Below are positions 8,318 through 17,001 of a stretch of DNA of 64,000 nucleotides, one piece after another. The first letter of the stretch is position 1, and the number at the start of each line of letters is the position of its first letter. This stretch comes from Synergistales bacterium. GTDB lineage: Bacteria > Synergistota > Synergistia > Synergistales > Aminithiophilaceae. The position numbers and the translations under genes are program-made. Location: positions 17,190 to 81,189 of the forward strand of contig JAHDQY010000010.1 of NCBI GenBank assembly GCA_018433595.1, in the 5' to 3' direction. Below the pieces are notes generated by a model. It saw only the letters and a program-made list of their open reading frames with translations. It ran no database searches and was not told the origin of the DNA.

Positions 8318-8779
8318 TCAGATATCCCAGGCCCTCGCCGCGTAAAAGAAGGCCTCGGGGGCGGGTACCGACGGAGGAAGCAACTCCTGGAGAAGAACCA
8401 TCTCGGCCCAGTGGCCGCGGTGTTCTTCCCGAATCGACTCTTCGGTGGCGAGAAACTGGTCGACAAGGACGGCCAGGTAGAGGACGTTGATCCCCTCCCG
8501 GCGATGAGCGTCTTCCATGACGCTCCGGATGCGGATGCGGAGCGGGGCCGGGAGGCTTTCCAGAGAGGAGGAGCGTGTCACCTCGGGCGAGAGGCCGAGG
8601 ATTTCCTCGAAATGACGCTGATAGACGGCAGCCCGCTCCTTGCTGAGCGAGCCGAAGAGGGTATGGTCTGGAGCGGGGGGCGGAACGGCTTTCCTTTTCT
8701 TGCGAGGGAGCCGCCCCTTGAGCAGCCGCTCCAGGGGCAACAGGATACGCTTCAAAGAGAAGGACGAGGAGTTTTTCAA
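8318..8779 (-). CDS. Hypothetical protein
   Basis: A 153-residue protein I do not recognise. The first 40 residues are basic (LKRILLPLERLLKGRLPRKK) with no clear signal peptide. The rest is predicted helical and polar, with SPEVTRSSSLESLPAPLR and HRREGINVLYLAVLVDQFLATEESIREE. The start is TTG 8779, supported by GGAGGTGA 6 bases upstream (8786-8793 on the plus strand). Good ribosome site, high-GC codon use and a terminator just past the stop argue that it is real. It is divergent from the KdpD-like gene. Confidence 0.65.
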   Translation of the reverse strand: MKNSSSFSLKRILLPLERLLKGRLPRKKRKAVPPPAPDHTLFGSLSKERAAVYQRHFEEILGLSPEVTRSSSLESLPAPLRIRIRSVMEDAHRREGINVLYLAVLVDQFLATEESIREEHRGHWAEMVLLQELLPPSVPAPEAFFYAARAWDI

Positions 8780-8856
8780 AGGGGCTCACCTCCCCGGGCA
8801 GGATTTGGACGATGGTCGACCGTGATTTTAGCATCCTGCGTAAGATGCCGGAGCCC

Positions 8857-8924
8857 TTCTTGAGCGAATCTTGAGGCACTCGGAGGCCTTCCTTGAGGAA
8901 ACCTTGACGGCAAGACGCTACAAT
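8857..8924 (+). promoter_or_regulatory. 11-bp-phased CTTGAG repeats and -10 box upstream of kdpD-like gene
   Basis: CTTGAG occurs at 8859, 8870 and 8892 and CTTGAC at 8903, all in exact 11-base register; position 8881 is a skipped repeat. A TACAAT -10 follows at 8919-8924. Tandem half sites one helical turn apart are typical of OmpR/PhoB-family regulators, so the KdpE-like protein encoded downstream is the likely binder. No good -35 is seen, as expected for an activated promoter. Confidence 0.6.
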
Positions 8925-8953
8925 GGGCGAAAAAAGCCGGGGAGGTGAAGGCG

Positions 8954-10852
8954 TTGAAGGAGAGGTCCGCCGCCGGTCTCTCGGCGGAGCGGATTCTTGT
9001 CTGCCTTGGGCCGAGTCCCTTCGGAGAGGGCCTGCTTCAGGAGGCCCTGCGGATGGCCCGGTCTTCCGGGGCCGAGCTGTGGGCTCTTTTCGTGGATGTT
9101 CCGACGGCTCGCCTCGATGCCCTTTCCAAGGCCGCTCTCGAAGGCAACCTTCGCCTCGCCGAGGAGCTGGGCGTCAAACTCTTCATCCGCTCCGGCGAGG
9201 ACATCGCCGTGACCGTCGTCGATTTCTCCCGTCGTCACGGCGTGACCCGCATCGTCGTCGGAAAGCCTCTTGCCCCGCGCTGGAAGTCCCTTTTCGGAGG
9301 GACTCTTGTGGACCGCATGATCCGTCTCAGCGGTCCCATCGATGTCGTCGCACTGAGCCGCGCCGATGAGGAGAGGCTCTCCCGTCCCCTGACGGAAGGG
9401 AGGAAAAAAGTCCCATGGCCTTATCTGGAAGGAGCGGCCCTTGTCGCCGTCGCCACCATCGCCGGCCTTCCCTTCAGTCGCGTCATGTCTCCGACGAACA
9501 TCGTCATGGTCTATCTTGCCGCCGTCCTCGTGGCGGCGCTTTTCCTGGGACAGGGGCCTTCGATCCTGACGGCCGTCCTGGGCGTTCTCGCCTTCGACGT
9601 CTTCATGGTCCCCCCCTATTACACCCTCGTCGTCACCGACTCCCAGTACCTCGTCACCTTCGCCGGGTTTCTCGGCGTCGGTCTCGTCGTCAGCGGCCTG
9701 GCCTCCCGGGCCAGGGAACAGGCCCGGGAGGCCAGGCGACGGGAGGAGGAGACCTTGGCTCTCTACGCCTTCAGCCGCGATCTGGCCTCGGCGGCCGGAC
9801 GGAACGAGCTGGTCCGGGCCGTTACGGATCACCTCTCCCGGACGCTGGGCTGGGATTCGGCTCTCTTCCTTGCCGACGAGGGAGGCGGTGTCATCCCCCT
9901 TTCCGGAGGCCCGACCTTTCTCCCGGAGCCGATCGTCGAGGCTGTCGGTGACGTCTTCCGTCACGGCCGGTCCCGAGAATTGGAGGGAGGCCTTCTCTGT
10001 CTCCCCCTCAAGGTGAAAGGCCGCAAGGTGGGCGTCCTCGCCCTGGCACCGAAGGAGAAAGGCCGCTCGGGAAGGCTGAGGGACGCCTTCGTCCTCCAGG
10101 TGGCCCAGGCCCTGGAGCGGATAGCCCTCGACGAGCGGGCCCTTGCCGCGGAACGGGTCCAGGTCCGCGAAAAGATCCAGGCGGCCCTGCTCAACTCCAT
10201 TTCCCACGAGATCCGGACGCCTCTTTCTTCGATCACCGGCGTCCTGAGCTCTCTCAGGAGAGGCGAGGAGGCCTTCGTCGTCGACGGCGAAGCCCGTTCC
10301 GCCCTGATCGAAACGGCCTGGTCGGAGGCGCAGCGCCTCAACAGCCTTGTCGGCAATCTGCTGAACATGAGCCGTCTGGAAAGCGGGGGACTTCAGACCG
10401 CTCCGGAACCCTGCGATCCCGCCGAAATCGTCGCCCACGCCCTGGCTCTGATGGGAGAACGTCTCGAAGGGCGTCCCGTCGAGACGGAGCTTCCCGACGA
10501 GACCTGTCTTGTCAGCGTCGATTTTGCCCTCTTCTCCCTCGTTCTCGTCAACCTCCTCGACAACGCCCTCAAGTACGGGCCGCCCCAGTCGCCGTTGGTC
10601 CTTCGGGTCCGCCGCGAAGGCGAGGCACTCCTTTTCGAGGTCCTCGACCGCGGTCCGGGGATTCCCGAGCCTTTTCGGGAAAAGGTCTTCGAGAAGTTTT
10701 TCCGCCTCCCCTCCGCAAGCGGCGGCACGGGCCTGGGTTTGACCATCTGTCGGGGCATCGTCGAGGCGCACGGGGGGACGATCGAGGCCGTGCCCCGTCA
10801 GGGAGGGGGCACGGCCATGACGATCCGCCTGCCGGGAGTGATCGAACCGTGA
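8954..10852 (+). CDS. KdpD-like sensor histidine kinase lacking the N-terminal KdpD domain
   Basis: Membrane histidine kinase of about 632 residues. In order: a Usp-like domain (about 10-130), four closely spaced membrane segments of the DUF4118 type (about 150-255), a GAF-like domain (about 280-395), the HisKA box SISHEIRTPLSS with His near 418, and HATPase motifs DNALKYG, DRGPGIPEPF and GGTGLGLTICRG. Classical KdpD (about 900 residues) also has an N-terminal Walker-type sensor domain, absent here. TTG 8954 is preferred over GTG 8945 because GGAGG (8941-8945) is 8 bases before it. No kdpFABC genes are in the window. Confidence 0.85.
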   Translation: MKERSAAGLSAERILVCLGPSPFGEGLLQEALRMARSSGAELWALFVDVPTARLDALSKAALEGNLRLAEELGVKLFIRSGEDIAVTVVDFSRRHGVTRIVVGKPLAPRWKSLFGGTLVDRMIRLSGPIDVVALSRADEERLSRPLTEGRKKVPWPYLEGAALVAVATIAGLPFSRVMSPTNIVMVYLAAVLVAALFLGQGPSILTAVLGVLAFDVFMVPPYYTLVVTDSQYLVTFAGFLGVGLVVSGLASRAREQAREARRREEETLALYAFSRDLASAAGRNELVRAVTDHLSRTLGWDSALFLADEGGGVIPLSGGPTFLPEPIVEAVGDVFRHGRSRELEGGLLCLPLKVKGRKVGVLALAPKEKGRSGRLRDAFVLQVAQALERIALDERALAAERVQVREKIQAALLNSISHEIRTPLSSITGVLSSLRRGEEAFVVDGEARSALIETAWSEAQRLNSLVGNLLNMSRLESGGLQTAPEPCDPAEIVAHALALMGERLEGRPVETELPDETCLVSVDFALFSLVLVNLLDNALKYGPPQSPLVLRVRREGEALLFEVLDRGPGIPEPFREKVFEKFFRLPSASGGTGLGLTICRGIVEAHGGTIEAVPRQGGGTAMTIRLPGVIEP

Positions 10853-11541
10853 AGGTCGAAGGCGTCCGCGTCCTCGTCGTCGACGACGAAAGGGCGATCC
10901 GCCGTTTCCTGACCCTCTCCCTTCAGTCCCAGAGTTACGAGGTTTTCGAGGCCTCTTCGGCCGGCGAGGGACTCGCCCGGATGCTGGAGATCCGGCCCGA
11001 CCTGATCATCCTCGATCTGGGCCTTCCCGACCGCGACGGCAGGGAGTTCATCGAAGAGATCCGGAGCTGGTCCCAGGTCCCCCTCATCGTTCTCTCCGTC
11101 CGGGACAGGGAGGGAGAGAAGGTCGCCGCCCTCGACGCCGGAGCCAACGACTACGTCACCAAACCCTTCGGCATCGGCGAACTGCTGGCGAGGATGAGGG
11201 CCGTCCTCCGACAGATCCTTCCCGGCCAGGAAGAGCCCGTCTTCCGCGTCGGTGCCCTCGAAGTCGACCTGCCCCGCCGCCGCGTCCTTCTTGCGGGAAG
11301 GGAGCTCTCGCTGACGCCGACGGAGTACGACATTCTCAAAACCCTCATCCGCCACCGCGGCAAGGTCGTCACTCACGGTCAGCTGTTGCAGCAGGTCTGG
11401 AGCGATGCCTATCGGGACGAAAGGCACCTTCTCCAGGTCAACATGAGCAACCTGAGGAGAAAAATCGAGCCCGACCCCTCGAGACCGCGCTACCTCCTCA
11501 CCGAACCGGGCGTGGGCTACCGCCTGCGCGACGAAGAATGA
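10849..11541 (+). CDS. KdpE-like response regulator (OmpR family)
   Basis: Receiver plus winged-helix DNA-binding protein of 230 residues, partner of the kinase before it (GTGA overlap). The receiver has the acidic pair in VVDDE, the phospho-acceptor Asp in IILDLGLPDRDG, Ser in LSVRD and Lys in VTKPFG. The C-terminal Trans_reg_C domain shows LTPTEYDILKTLIRHRGKVVTHGQLLQQVW and ends GVGYRLRDEE. It probably binds the phased repeats at 8857-8911 and controls its own operon and potassium or turgor genes elsewhere; that target is inferred from the family. Confidence 0.88.
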   Translation: MKVEGVRVLVVDDERAIRRFLTLSLQSQSYEVFEASSAGEGLARMLEIRPDLIILDLGLPDRDGREFIEEIRSWSQVPLIVLSVRDREGEKVAALDAGANDYVTKPFGIGELLARMRAVLRQILPGQEEPVFRVGALEVDLPRRRVLLAGRELSLTPTEYDILKTLIRHRGKVVTHGQLLQQVWSDAYRDERHLLQVNMSNLRRKIEPDPSRPRYLLTEPGVGYRLRDEE

Positions 11542-11549
11542 CACCTCTG

Positions 11550-11576
11550 CCGCCCCGGCGCTCCTGGCCGGGGCGG
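11550..11576. terminator. Hairpin between convergent kdpE-like gene and azlD
   Basis: CCGCCCCGGC (11550-11559) pairs with GCCGGGGCGG (11567-11576). There is no U-tract, so it may be a weak or bidirectional terminator. Confidence 0.5.
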
Positions 11577-11604
11577 TCTCGTCAGCGGGAAGAAAGGCCC
11601 CGGT

Positions 11605-11922
11605 TCAGCCGATGACCCGTTGAAGGAGCATCAGCAGGGCCATGCCGGAGACGATGGTGACGACGACGTTGCGGCTGTAGACGGCGATGACCAGGGCTCC
11701 CAGACCGGCGAGGAGGCGGGCCGGCGCGAAGGTGCTGCCCGAGGCCGTCTTGGCATAGACGATGGCTGGAGCGACGAGGGCCGCCAGGGCCGCCGGCGGA
11801 ATGAAGCGAAGGATCCGGTCCAGGGCCCGAGGGAGCCTGCCCTGGGGGACGAAGCAGGTGAAGAGCCCCTTGACGACGAGAGAGGCCAGGGAGACGACGA
11901 GGGCGACGGCGAAGAAGCTCAT
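11605..11922 (-). CDS. azlD: Branched-chain amino acid exporter small subunit AzlD
   Basis: A 105-residue membrane protein with about four hydrophobic segments: FFAVALVVSLASLVVKGLF at the start, AALAALVAPAIVY in the middle, and LLAGLGALVIAVYSRNVVVTIVSGMALL at the end. Its size, topology and position after azlC identify the AzlD/DUF931 family. Start ATG 11922 overlaps the azlC stop (ATGA). With AzlC it should export branched-chain amino acids or analogues. Confidence 0.88.
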   Translation of the reverse strand: MSFFAVALVVSLASLVVKGLFTCFVPQGRLPRALDRILRFIPPAALAALVAPAIVYAKTASGSTFAPARLLAGLGALVIAVYSRNVVVTIVSGMALLMLLQRVIG

Positions 11923-12656
11923 GCGCCTTCCCTCTTTCCGTCGAGGAGGACGCCGACGACGACGCCTGCGAGCAGGGCGGCGAGGAATCCGAGCTGGAGG
12001 GGCATGGTCGGGACGAGGATCACGGCTGCTGCTGCTGCTGTCAGCGCTGAAGCGATCCGCCCCCGGTCCTTCAGCTGGGGCGCCAGGAGGGCCGTGAAGA
12101 CGAGGGGAATGGTGAAATCCAGGGGAAGCGAAGGCGGGATGATGGCGCCGGCATGATAGCCGACGAGAACGGCCGCCGCCCAGGGAAGAAAAACGCCCAG
12201 GGAGGCGCCGACGAGAAAGCCCGTCATGTCGCCGTTGTCGGGGTTTCTCTCCGCTTCGGCCATGGTGAAGGCGTAGGACTGGTCGGAGATGATGTAGGCG
12301 CAGAAAAGCCGTCTCCACCAGGGCTCCCGCTGGAGGATCGGCACCAGGGAGAGGCTGTACAGGGCGTAGCGCATGTTGATCATGACCGTCGTTGCGACGA
12401 TGACGAGAAGGGGCGCCCCGGCCGCGAAGAGATGAACCGTGGCCACCTGGGCCGTCCCGGCGATGAGGGAGAAGGAAAAAAAACCGCTCTCCGCCGACGT
12501 CCGGCCCGTCTGGCGCATGATGAAGCCCAGGACCAGGGCGAAGGGGATGACGCCGACGAGGATGGGCAGGACGGCGCGGGCCCCGCGGAGGGGCTCCGTC
12601 CAGCCGCCGCGGCGACGGCCGGCAGGGGAAGGGACCGAGGGATCGGGAGGGGGCAT
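11919..12656 (-). CDS. azlC: Branched-chain amino acid exporter large subunit AzlC
   Basis: AzlC-family permease of 245 residues. The core AVLPILVGVIPFALVLGFIMRQTG starts near residue 25 and is followed by the conserved MINMRYALYSLSLVPILQ and SDQSYAFTMAE segments typical of AzlC. ATG 12656 is chosen for its AAAGGAGAG site about 8 bases upstream and because the permease motif begins shortly after; upstream in-frame sequence belongs to the arsM region. It lies 82 bases after arsM on the same strand and overlaps azlD. Confidence 0.9.
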   Translation of the reverse strand: MPPPDPSVPSPAGRRRGGWTEPLRGARAVLPILVGVIPFALVLGFIMRQTGRTSAESGFFSFSLIAGTAQVATVHLFAAGAPLLVIVATTVMINMRYALYSLSLVPILQREPWWRRLFCAYIISDQSYAFTMAEAERNPDNGDMTGFLVGASLGVFLPWAAAVLVGYHAGAIIPPSLPLDFTIPLVFTALLAPQLKDRGRIASALTAAAAAVILVPTMPLQLGFLAALLAGVVVGVLLDGKREGA

Positions 12657-12738
12657 CGTGGCTCTCTCCTTTGGCGGAAAAACCGTTCTCTTCATCGTGA
12701 CGGATTCCGATCTCGTTTCCGCTTTCATGGACATGGTA

Positions 12739-13548
12739 TCAGGAGTTCCCGGACGGCTTCGTCCCTTTTCTGCCGGTGATGAGGGCGCTTGCGGCGGCCC
12801 CGTCGACCAGGGGGCGGTCCTCCGGGGCAAGATCGGGAAAGCGCAGGGCGGCCTCGTCGTCCGTGAAGGTGCGGACCCGTTTGACCTCGATATGGACCTC
12901 TTCGAAGCCGGCACGGAGGGCCTTTTCGCGGAAGACGTCCGCTTCAAGGGCCCCGGCCATGCAGCCCGTCCAGGCCGCCACGCTGGCCCGGACGGCCGGC
13001 GGCAGGGGGCGGAGGAGAACGACGTCGGAAATGGCGATTCGCCCTCCCTTGCGGAGAACGCGGAAGATCTCGCCGAGGACCCGGTCCTTGTCGGGCGAGA
13101 GGTTGATCACGCAGTTGGAGAGGACCAGATCGACGCTTTCGTCGGGAAGAGGGATGGCCTCCATCTGTCCCTTCAGGAAGGAGACGTTCTCCATCCCCAT
13201 CTTCCGGCGGTTCGCCTCGGCTTCCGAGAGCATTTCGTCGGTCATGTCGAGGCCGTAGACCTGGCCTGAAGGGCCCACCTTGACGGAAGAGAGAAAGACG
13301 TCGAGTCCCGCGCCGCTTCCGAGGTCGAGCACCGTCTCGCCTTCTCTGATCGCGGCCGCAGCCGTCGGGTTGCCGCAGCCGAAGGAGGCGATCTCGAGGT
13401 TGGAGAGGAGTCCGGCCAGCTCCTGACCGTCATAGTCTCCCATGGCGATGGGATTGCAGCAGCCGCTGTTTCCGCCGCAACAGGAGGCGTCTTTCCCCTC
13501 GATGGCCGCGGCGTATTTTTTGCGCACTTCGTCGCGAATGTCGCTCAT
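12739..13548 (-). CDS. arsM: Arsenite S-adenosylmethionine methyltransferase
   Basis: Methylates As(III) stepwise using SAM in the cytoplasm. The 269-residue protein has the SAM motif VLDLGSGAGLDVFL near residues 73-86. The three cysteines expected in ArsM are Cys58 (SFGCGNPTA), Cys146 (LSNCVINLSPDKD) and Cys196 (WTGCMAGAL). An extra Cys-rich stretch CCGGNSGCC lies at residues 23-31. Start ATG 13548 follows GGAGG at 7 bases. It is downstream of an ArsP-like permease, which would remove methylated products. Confidence 0.94.
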   Translation of the reverse strand: MSDIRDEVRKKYAAAIEGKDASCCGGNSGCCNPIAMGDYDGQELAGLLSNLEIASFGCGNPTAAAAIREGETVLDLGSGAGLDVFLSSVKVGPSGQVYGLDMTDEMLSEAEANRRKMGMENVSFLKGQMEAIPLPDESVDLVLSNCVINLSPDKDRVLGEIFRVLRKGGRIAISDVVLLRPLPPAVRASVAAWTGCMAGALEADVFREKALRAGFEEVHIEVKRVRTFTDDEAALRFPDLAPEDRPLVDGAAASALITGRKGTKPSGNS

Positions 13549-13652
13549 CTTTTTTCCTCCCGATTCGGGCGTGGCGGTCTGTCGACGGGGTGCCGCACGC
13601 CAGGTTTCCACCTTCAATGAACAGTGTAGACCCAAGCGCCGGAAAAATCTCC

Positions 13653-14816
13653 CTATCGGACGAAGGCTCCGTAGCTCAGCCCCGCCAGGGCTGACATGAC
13701 GACGACGAGGGCGATGAAGGTCAGCGTTTTTTTCGTGCCGAGGACGCTGCGGATGACGAGCATGCTCGGCAGCGATAGGGCCGGACCGGCCAGCAGGAGG
13801 GCCAGGGCGGGCCCCTCTCCCATGCCCGCCCCCAGGAGCCCTTGGAGGATGGGGACCTCGGTGAGGGTGGCGAAGTACATGAGAGCGCCGGCCAGGGAGG
13901 CGAAGACGTTGGCTCCCACCGAGTTGCCGCCCACGAAGGCCGCCACCCAGGACGAAGGAAGGAGGGCGTCGTGGCCGGGCCGACCGAGGAGGAAACCGGC
14001 GACGAGGACACCGCCGAAGAGGAGGGGTATGACCTGGAGGGCGTAGCCCAGCGTCGACGCGCCCCACTCCTGACGCTCTTCAGCGGAGAACCAGCGCCGC
14101 GTCGTGAAAAGGACGGAAAGCAGGGCTGCCCCCGCCATGGGCCACTTGACGGAGTGGAGGGCCGTCCAGAGGCCGCCGTCGCTGCGGGGGGCGGCGAAGT
14201 TGGCGAAGACGAGAAAAACGACGAGGCCGGCCATGTGCCAGGCCGTCTTCCAGAGGGGCCGCCCCGCCTCCTCGGGAAGCTCGGCGAAGCCCTGCTGGCG
14301 CTCGGCCTCTTCATGGCGGAAGAGGAGAGCCATGGCCAGGCCGATGAGGATACTGAAGGCTACGGCCCCGACGGCGCGGGCCAGGCCGAGCCGGAAACCC
14401 AGGACCCGGGCCGTGAGGACAGTGGAAAGAACGTTGATGGCCGGTCCCGAGTAGAGGAAGGCCGAAGCGGGGCCCAACCCCGCTCCCCGCTTGTAGATGC
14501 CTGCGAAGAGAGGGAGGACCGTGCAGGAACAGACGGCCAGGATCGTCCCTGAGACGGCGGCGACGGAATAGGCCACCCACTTCCTGGCGCCGGCGCCGAG
14601 GTACTTCATCACCGCCTGCCGGCTGACGAAGACCGAGATGGCCCCGGCGATGAAGAAGGCCGGAACGAGACAAAGCAGGACGTGCTCTCGGGCGTACTCG
14701 TGAAGCATGGCCAGGGCCTCGAAAGAGGCCCTGGCCATGCGGGGATCGGCGATGGGCAGGAAATAGGCCGCCAGAAAGGCGACGGCGATCAGAAAGAGTT
14801 TTTTTGAGTCCGTCAT
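13653..14816 (-). CDS. arsP: ArsP-like permease (organoarsenical efflux)
   Basis: Predicted eight- to ten-segment membrane permease of 387 residues in the DUF318/COG0701 family. The conserved core CSCTVLPLFAGIYKRGAGLGPASAFLYSGPAIN is split around residues 97-130; a second repeat-like block GNSVGANVFASLAGALMYFATLTEVPILQGLL lies near 300. ArsP members export trivalent methylarsenicals and aromatic arsenicals. Placement between a thioredoxin-like protein and ArsM under an ArsR operator supports that substrate, though the family also contains unrelated permeases. Start ATG 14816 has AGGTTCC/GAGG upstream. Confidence 0.82.
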   Translation of the reverse strand: MTDSKKLFLIAVAFLAAYFLPIADPRMARASFEALAMLHEYAREHVLLCLVPAFFIAGAISVFVSRQAVMKYLGAGARKWVAYSVAAVSGTILAVCSCTVLPLFAGIYKRGAGLGPASAFLYSGPAINVLSTVLTARVLGFRLGLARAVGAVAFSILIGLAMALLFRHEEAERQQGFAELPEEAGRPLWKTAWHMAGLVVFLVFANFAAPRSDGGLWTALHSVKWPMAGAALLSVLFTTRRWFSAEERQEWGASTLGYALQVIPLLFGGVLVAGFLLGRPGHDALLPSSWVAAFVGGNSVGANVFASLAGALMYFATLTEVPILQGLLGAGMGEGPALALLLAGPALSLPSMLVIRSVLGTKKTLTFIALVVVMSALAGLSYGAFVR

Positions 14817-14901
14817 CAGAGGAACCTCCTTGATGTGGCCGAAAGGCCACCAAGAGCGATGAAGAAAAGCCCCCGGAGAGGGGCTGTCCTCCATTTCGTT
14901 T

Positions 14902-15150
14902 CTATCTGCCGTCTCGCGCCCCCTGCAGAAGCGCTCTGACCTGTTCGACCGTCGGAACCTTTCCGGCTGAAAGCACCTTGCCGTCGATAGCCAGTCCCGG
15001 TGTCGCCATGACGCCGAAGTCGAGGATGTCACCGATCTCCGTCACCTTGACCAGCTCATAGTCGAGGCCCAGCTCCTTGGCGGCCGTCTCGGCCGTTTCG
15101 GCCAGTTTTTTGCACTTGGCGCAGCCCGTTCCCAGAATCTGTATCTTCAA
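14902..15150 (-). CDS. Small thioredoxin-like protein (redox-active disulfide protein 2 family)
   Basis: An 82-residue thioredoxin fold with the active site GTGCAKCKKLAE near residues 7-18 and the cis-proline segment MATPGLAIDGKVLSAGKVP. Family members (MTH895 type) are often encoded beside COG0701 permeases and ArsR regulators. A plausible role is delivering or reducing thiol-bound arsenicals for the permease, which is inference. TTG 15150 is the start because GGAGGTGG sits 7 bases upstream. First gene of the arsenic operon. Confidence 0.86.
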   Translation of the reverse strand: MKIQILGTGCAKCKKLAETAETAAKELGLDYELVKVTEIGDILDFGVMATPGLAIDGKVLSAGKVPTVEQVRALLQGARDGR

Positions 15151-15172
15151 AAGAGCCACCTCCGAGAGAATA

Positions 15173-15207
15173 TGTGGCAATATTACCACACATGAAGACC
15201 CTGTCAA
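15173..15207 (-). promoter_or_regulatory. Promoter with ArsR-type operator over its -10 box
   Basis: On the minus strand TTGACA (15202-15207) and TAATAT (15180-15185) are separated by 16 bases. The near-perfect dyad TGTGGCAATATTACCACA (15173-15190) covers the -10. Matching dyads occur at 22493-22510, before the arsR gene, and at 23850-23867. Repressor binding would block polymerase until arsenite releases it. Confidence 0.85.
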
Positions 15208-15237
15208 CTGTCTTTGTGTCTGAAGAGCCTCTCTTTT

Positions 15238-17001
15238 TCAGACGGGCAGGCCTTGAAGGGGTGCGGGGGCCAGGCTCCAACCGAGCGATTCCTGCTGGAT
15301 CTTCCAGAGCCTGGCGTAAAGGCCGTCCCGGGCCAGCAGCTCCTCGTGTCGACCCCTTTCGGCAATCCGTCCTTTGTCGAGGACGATGATGGAATCGGCC
15401 CGGCAGACCGTCTTCAGGCGGTGGGCCACGACGATGACCGTCCGTCCTTCGACGAGGCTGTCGACGGCCTTCTGGATCTCCAGCTCGTTTTCCGGGTCGA
15501 GGGAGGCCGTGGCCTCGTCGAGCAGCACCAGGGGCGCATCCTTGAGGAGGGCACGGGCGATGGAGAGACGCTGCTTTTCCCCTCCCGAGAGGGTGCAGCC
15601 TCCCTCGCCGACGAGGCTGTCGTAGCCCTTGGGCAGCTTCATGATGAAGTCGTGGCATCGGGCCTTCTTCGCCGCGGCGATGACCTCCCCGTCGGTGGCC
15701 TCCTCGCGGCCGAAGCGGATGTTGTTGGCCACCGTATCCTGAAAGAGGTAGACGTCCTGGAAGACCATGGAGATGCGTTCCATGAGGGCCTCGGGGTCGA
15801 GCTCCTTCACGTCCCGGCCGCCGAAGAGGACCTGGCCCGAGTCGGCGTCGTAGAAGCGGGCGATGAGCTTGAGAAGGGTGCTCTTTCCGCTCCCGGAGGG
15901 GCCGACGAGGGCCGTCAGGCTCCCCTGGGGAAAATCGGCCGACAGGTCATGGAGGACGGGGACGTCGCCGTAGCCGAAGGAAAGGTCCCTGACGGCGACG
16001 GAGGCCGATTCGGGGGGAATTTCTGTCCCGGCCATGACCGGCTCCCGGCCGAGGCGGAGGATGCGCTCCCCGGCCTGTTCGGCGTAGCGCAGTTCGGCGT
16101 AGTTGATCAGGGCCAGCGTCAGGGGGTCGAAGACGCGGGAGCCGACGACGAGGAAGGTGACGAAGACGAAGGGGTCGAGTCGACCGCCCAGGAGACGGTG
16201 AACGCCGACGAGGACCATCACCGTCAGCCCCGTCCGAAGGAGCGCCACGGCGGTCATGGCGAAGGGGCCGATCGTCCCCTCAAGGCGGATGCTTTCGTTC
16301 ATGAGGTCCCGAAAGGACCTTTCCAGGCGCCGGAAGCGGCTCCCCGTCAGGTTGAAGGCCTTGACGACGCGAATGCCGTAAAGATATTCCTGAAGGCGGT
16401 TGGCCGCCCCGATCTTGGCCTTCATGTGACGCCGTCCCAGGACGCGGAGGAGCTTCGTGGCCGCCGCCATGACGGCGGCGGCCAGGGGGAGGGCGAAGAA
16501 CATGGCCAGGGCCATGATCGGGTCGAGGAAGGAAAGGCCGACGAGGGCCAGAAGGGGCATGATGAGCGCTCCGGCCAGCTGGGGGACGAAGTGGGAGAGG
16601 GCCTGCTCCAGAAGGGCGAAGTCGCCCATGATCATGTTGGCCATGTCTCCGGGATCGCGGCTGGAGAGATAGCCCAGGGGAAGCCTGCGCAGGTGTTCGG
16701 CCAGAGTGGCCCGTCCCTCGGCCGCCACGAGGTAGGCGCCGCGGTAGTTGGCACGGTAGGCCGGCAGCTCGGCCAGAAAGATGAGGATCATGTAGGCGGC
16801 CAGTCCGGCGCAGAGCCAGGTCAGGCCCGCCAGGTCCATCGTCCCCTCGGGACCCGAAAAGCCCCGGAAGAGGAGCTGGATGCCTCGGAGGATCAGCACG
16901 AAGGGGCCGATGTTGACCAGGTTGGACAGGAGGGTCAGGAGGACGGGTCCGAAGATCCGTCGGGGATTTCCCGCCGTGATGTTTCTCAGAAAAGTCGTCA
17001 T
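15238..17001 (-). CDS. ABC transporter, fused permease/ATPase (heterodimer half 2)
   Basis: A 587-residue half-transporter: six membrane helices (about 20-310) then an ATPase domain with Walker A LVGPSGSGKST, Q-loop VFQDVYLF, signature TLSGGEKQR and Walker B LVLLDEATASLDPENE. The ATG at 17001 overlaps the stop of the preceding ABC gene (ATGA), so the two halves are made together. Pairs of this kind, with the TetR and methyltransferase context, include exporters of drugs, peptides or metallophores and YbtPQ/IrtAB-like importers. The substrate is unknown. Confidence 0.9.
   Translation of the reverse strand: MTTFLRNITAGNPRRIFGPVLLTLLSNLVNIGPFVLILRGIQLLFRGFSGPEGTMDLAGLTWLCAGLAAYMILIFLAELPAYRANYRGAYLVAAEGRATLAEHLRRLPLGYLSSRDPGDMANMIMGDFALLEQALSHFVPQLAGALIMPLLALVGLSFLDPIMALAMFFALPLAAAVMAAATKLLRVLGRRHMKAKIGAANRLQEYLYGIRVVKAFNLTGSRFRRLERSFRDLMNESIRLEGTIGPFAMTAVALLRTGLTVMVLVGVHRLLGGRLDPFVFVTFLVVGSRVFDPLTLALINYAELRYAEQAGERILRLGREPVMAGTEIPPESASVAVRDLSFGYGDVPVLHDLSADFPQGSLTALVGPSGSGKSTLLKLIARFYDADSGQVLFGGRDVKELDPEALMERISMVFQDVYLFQDTVANNIRFGREEATDGEVIAAAKKARCHDFIMKLPKGYDSLVGEGGCTLSGGEKQRLSIARALLKDAPLVLLDEATASLDPENELEIQKAVDSLVEGRTVIVVAHRLKTVCRADSIIVLDKGRIAERGRHEELLARDGLYARLWKIQQESLGWSLAPAPLQGLPV

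Noticed and set aside
8918..10771. 617-codon minus-strand open frame opposite the kdpD-like gene
   Set aside because: Low-complexity, no family resemblance, no ribosome site; an antisense frame produced by GC-rich codon use.
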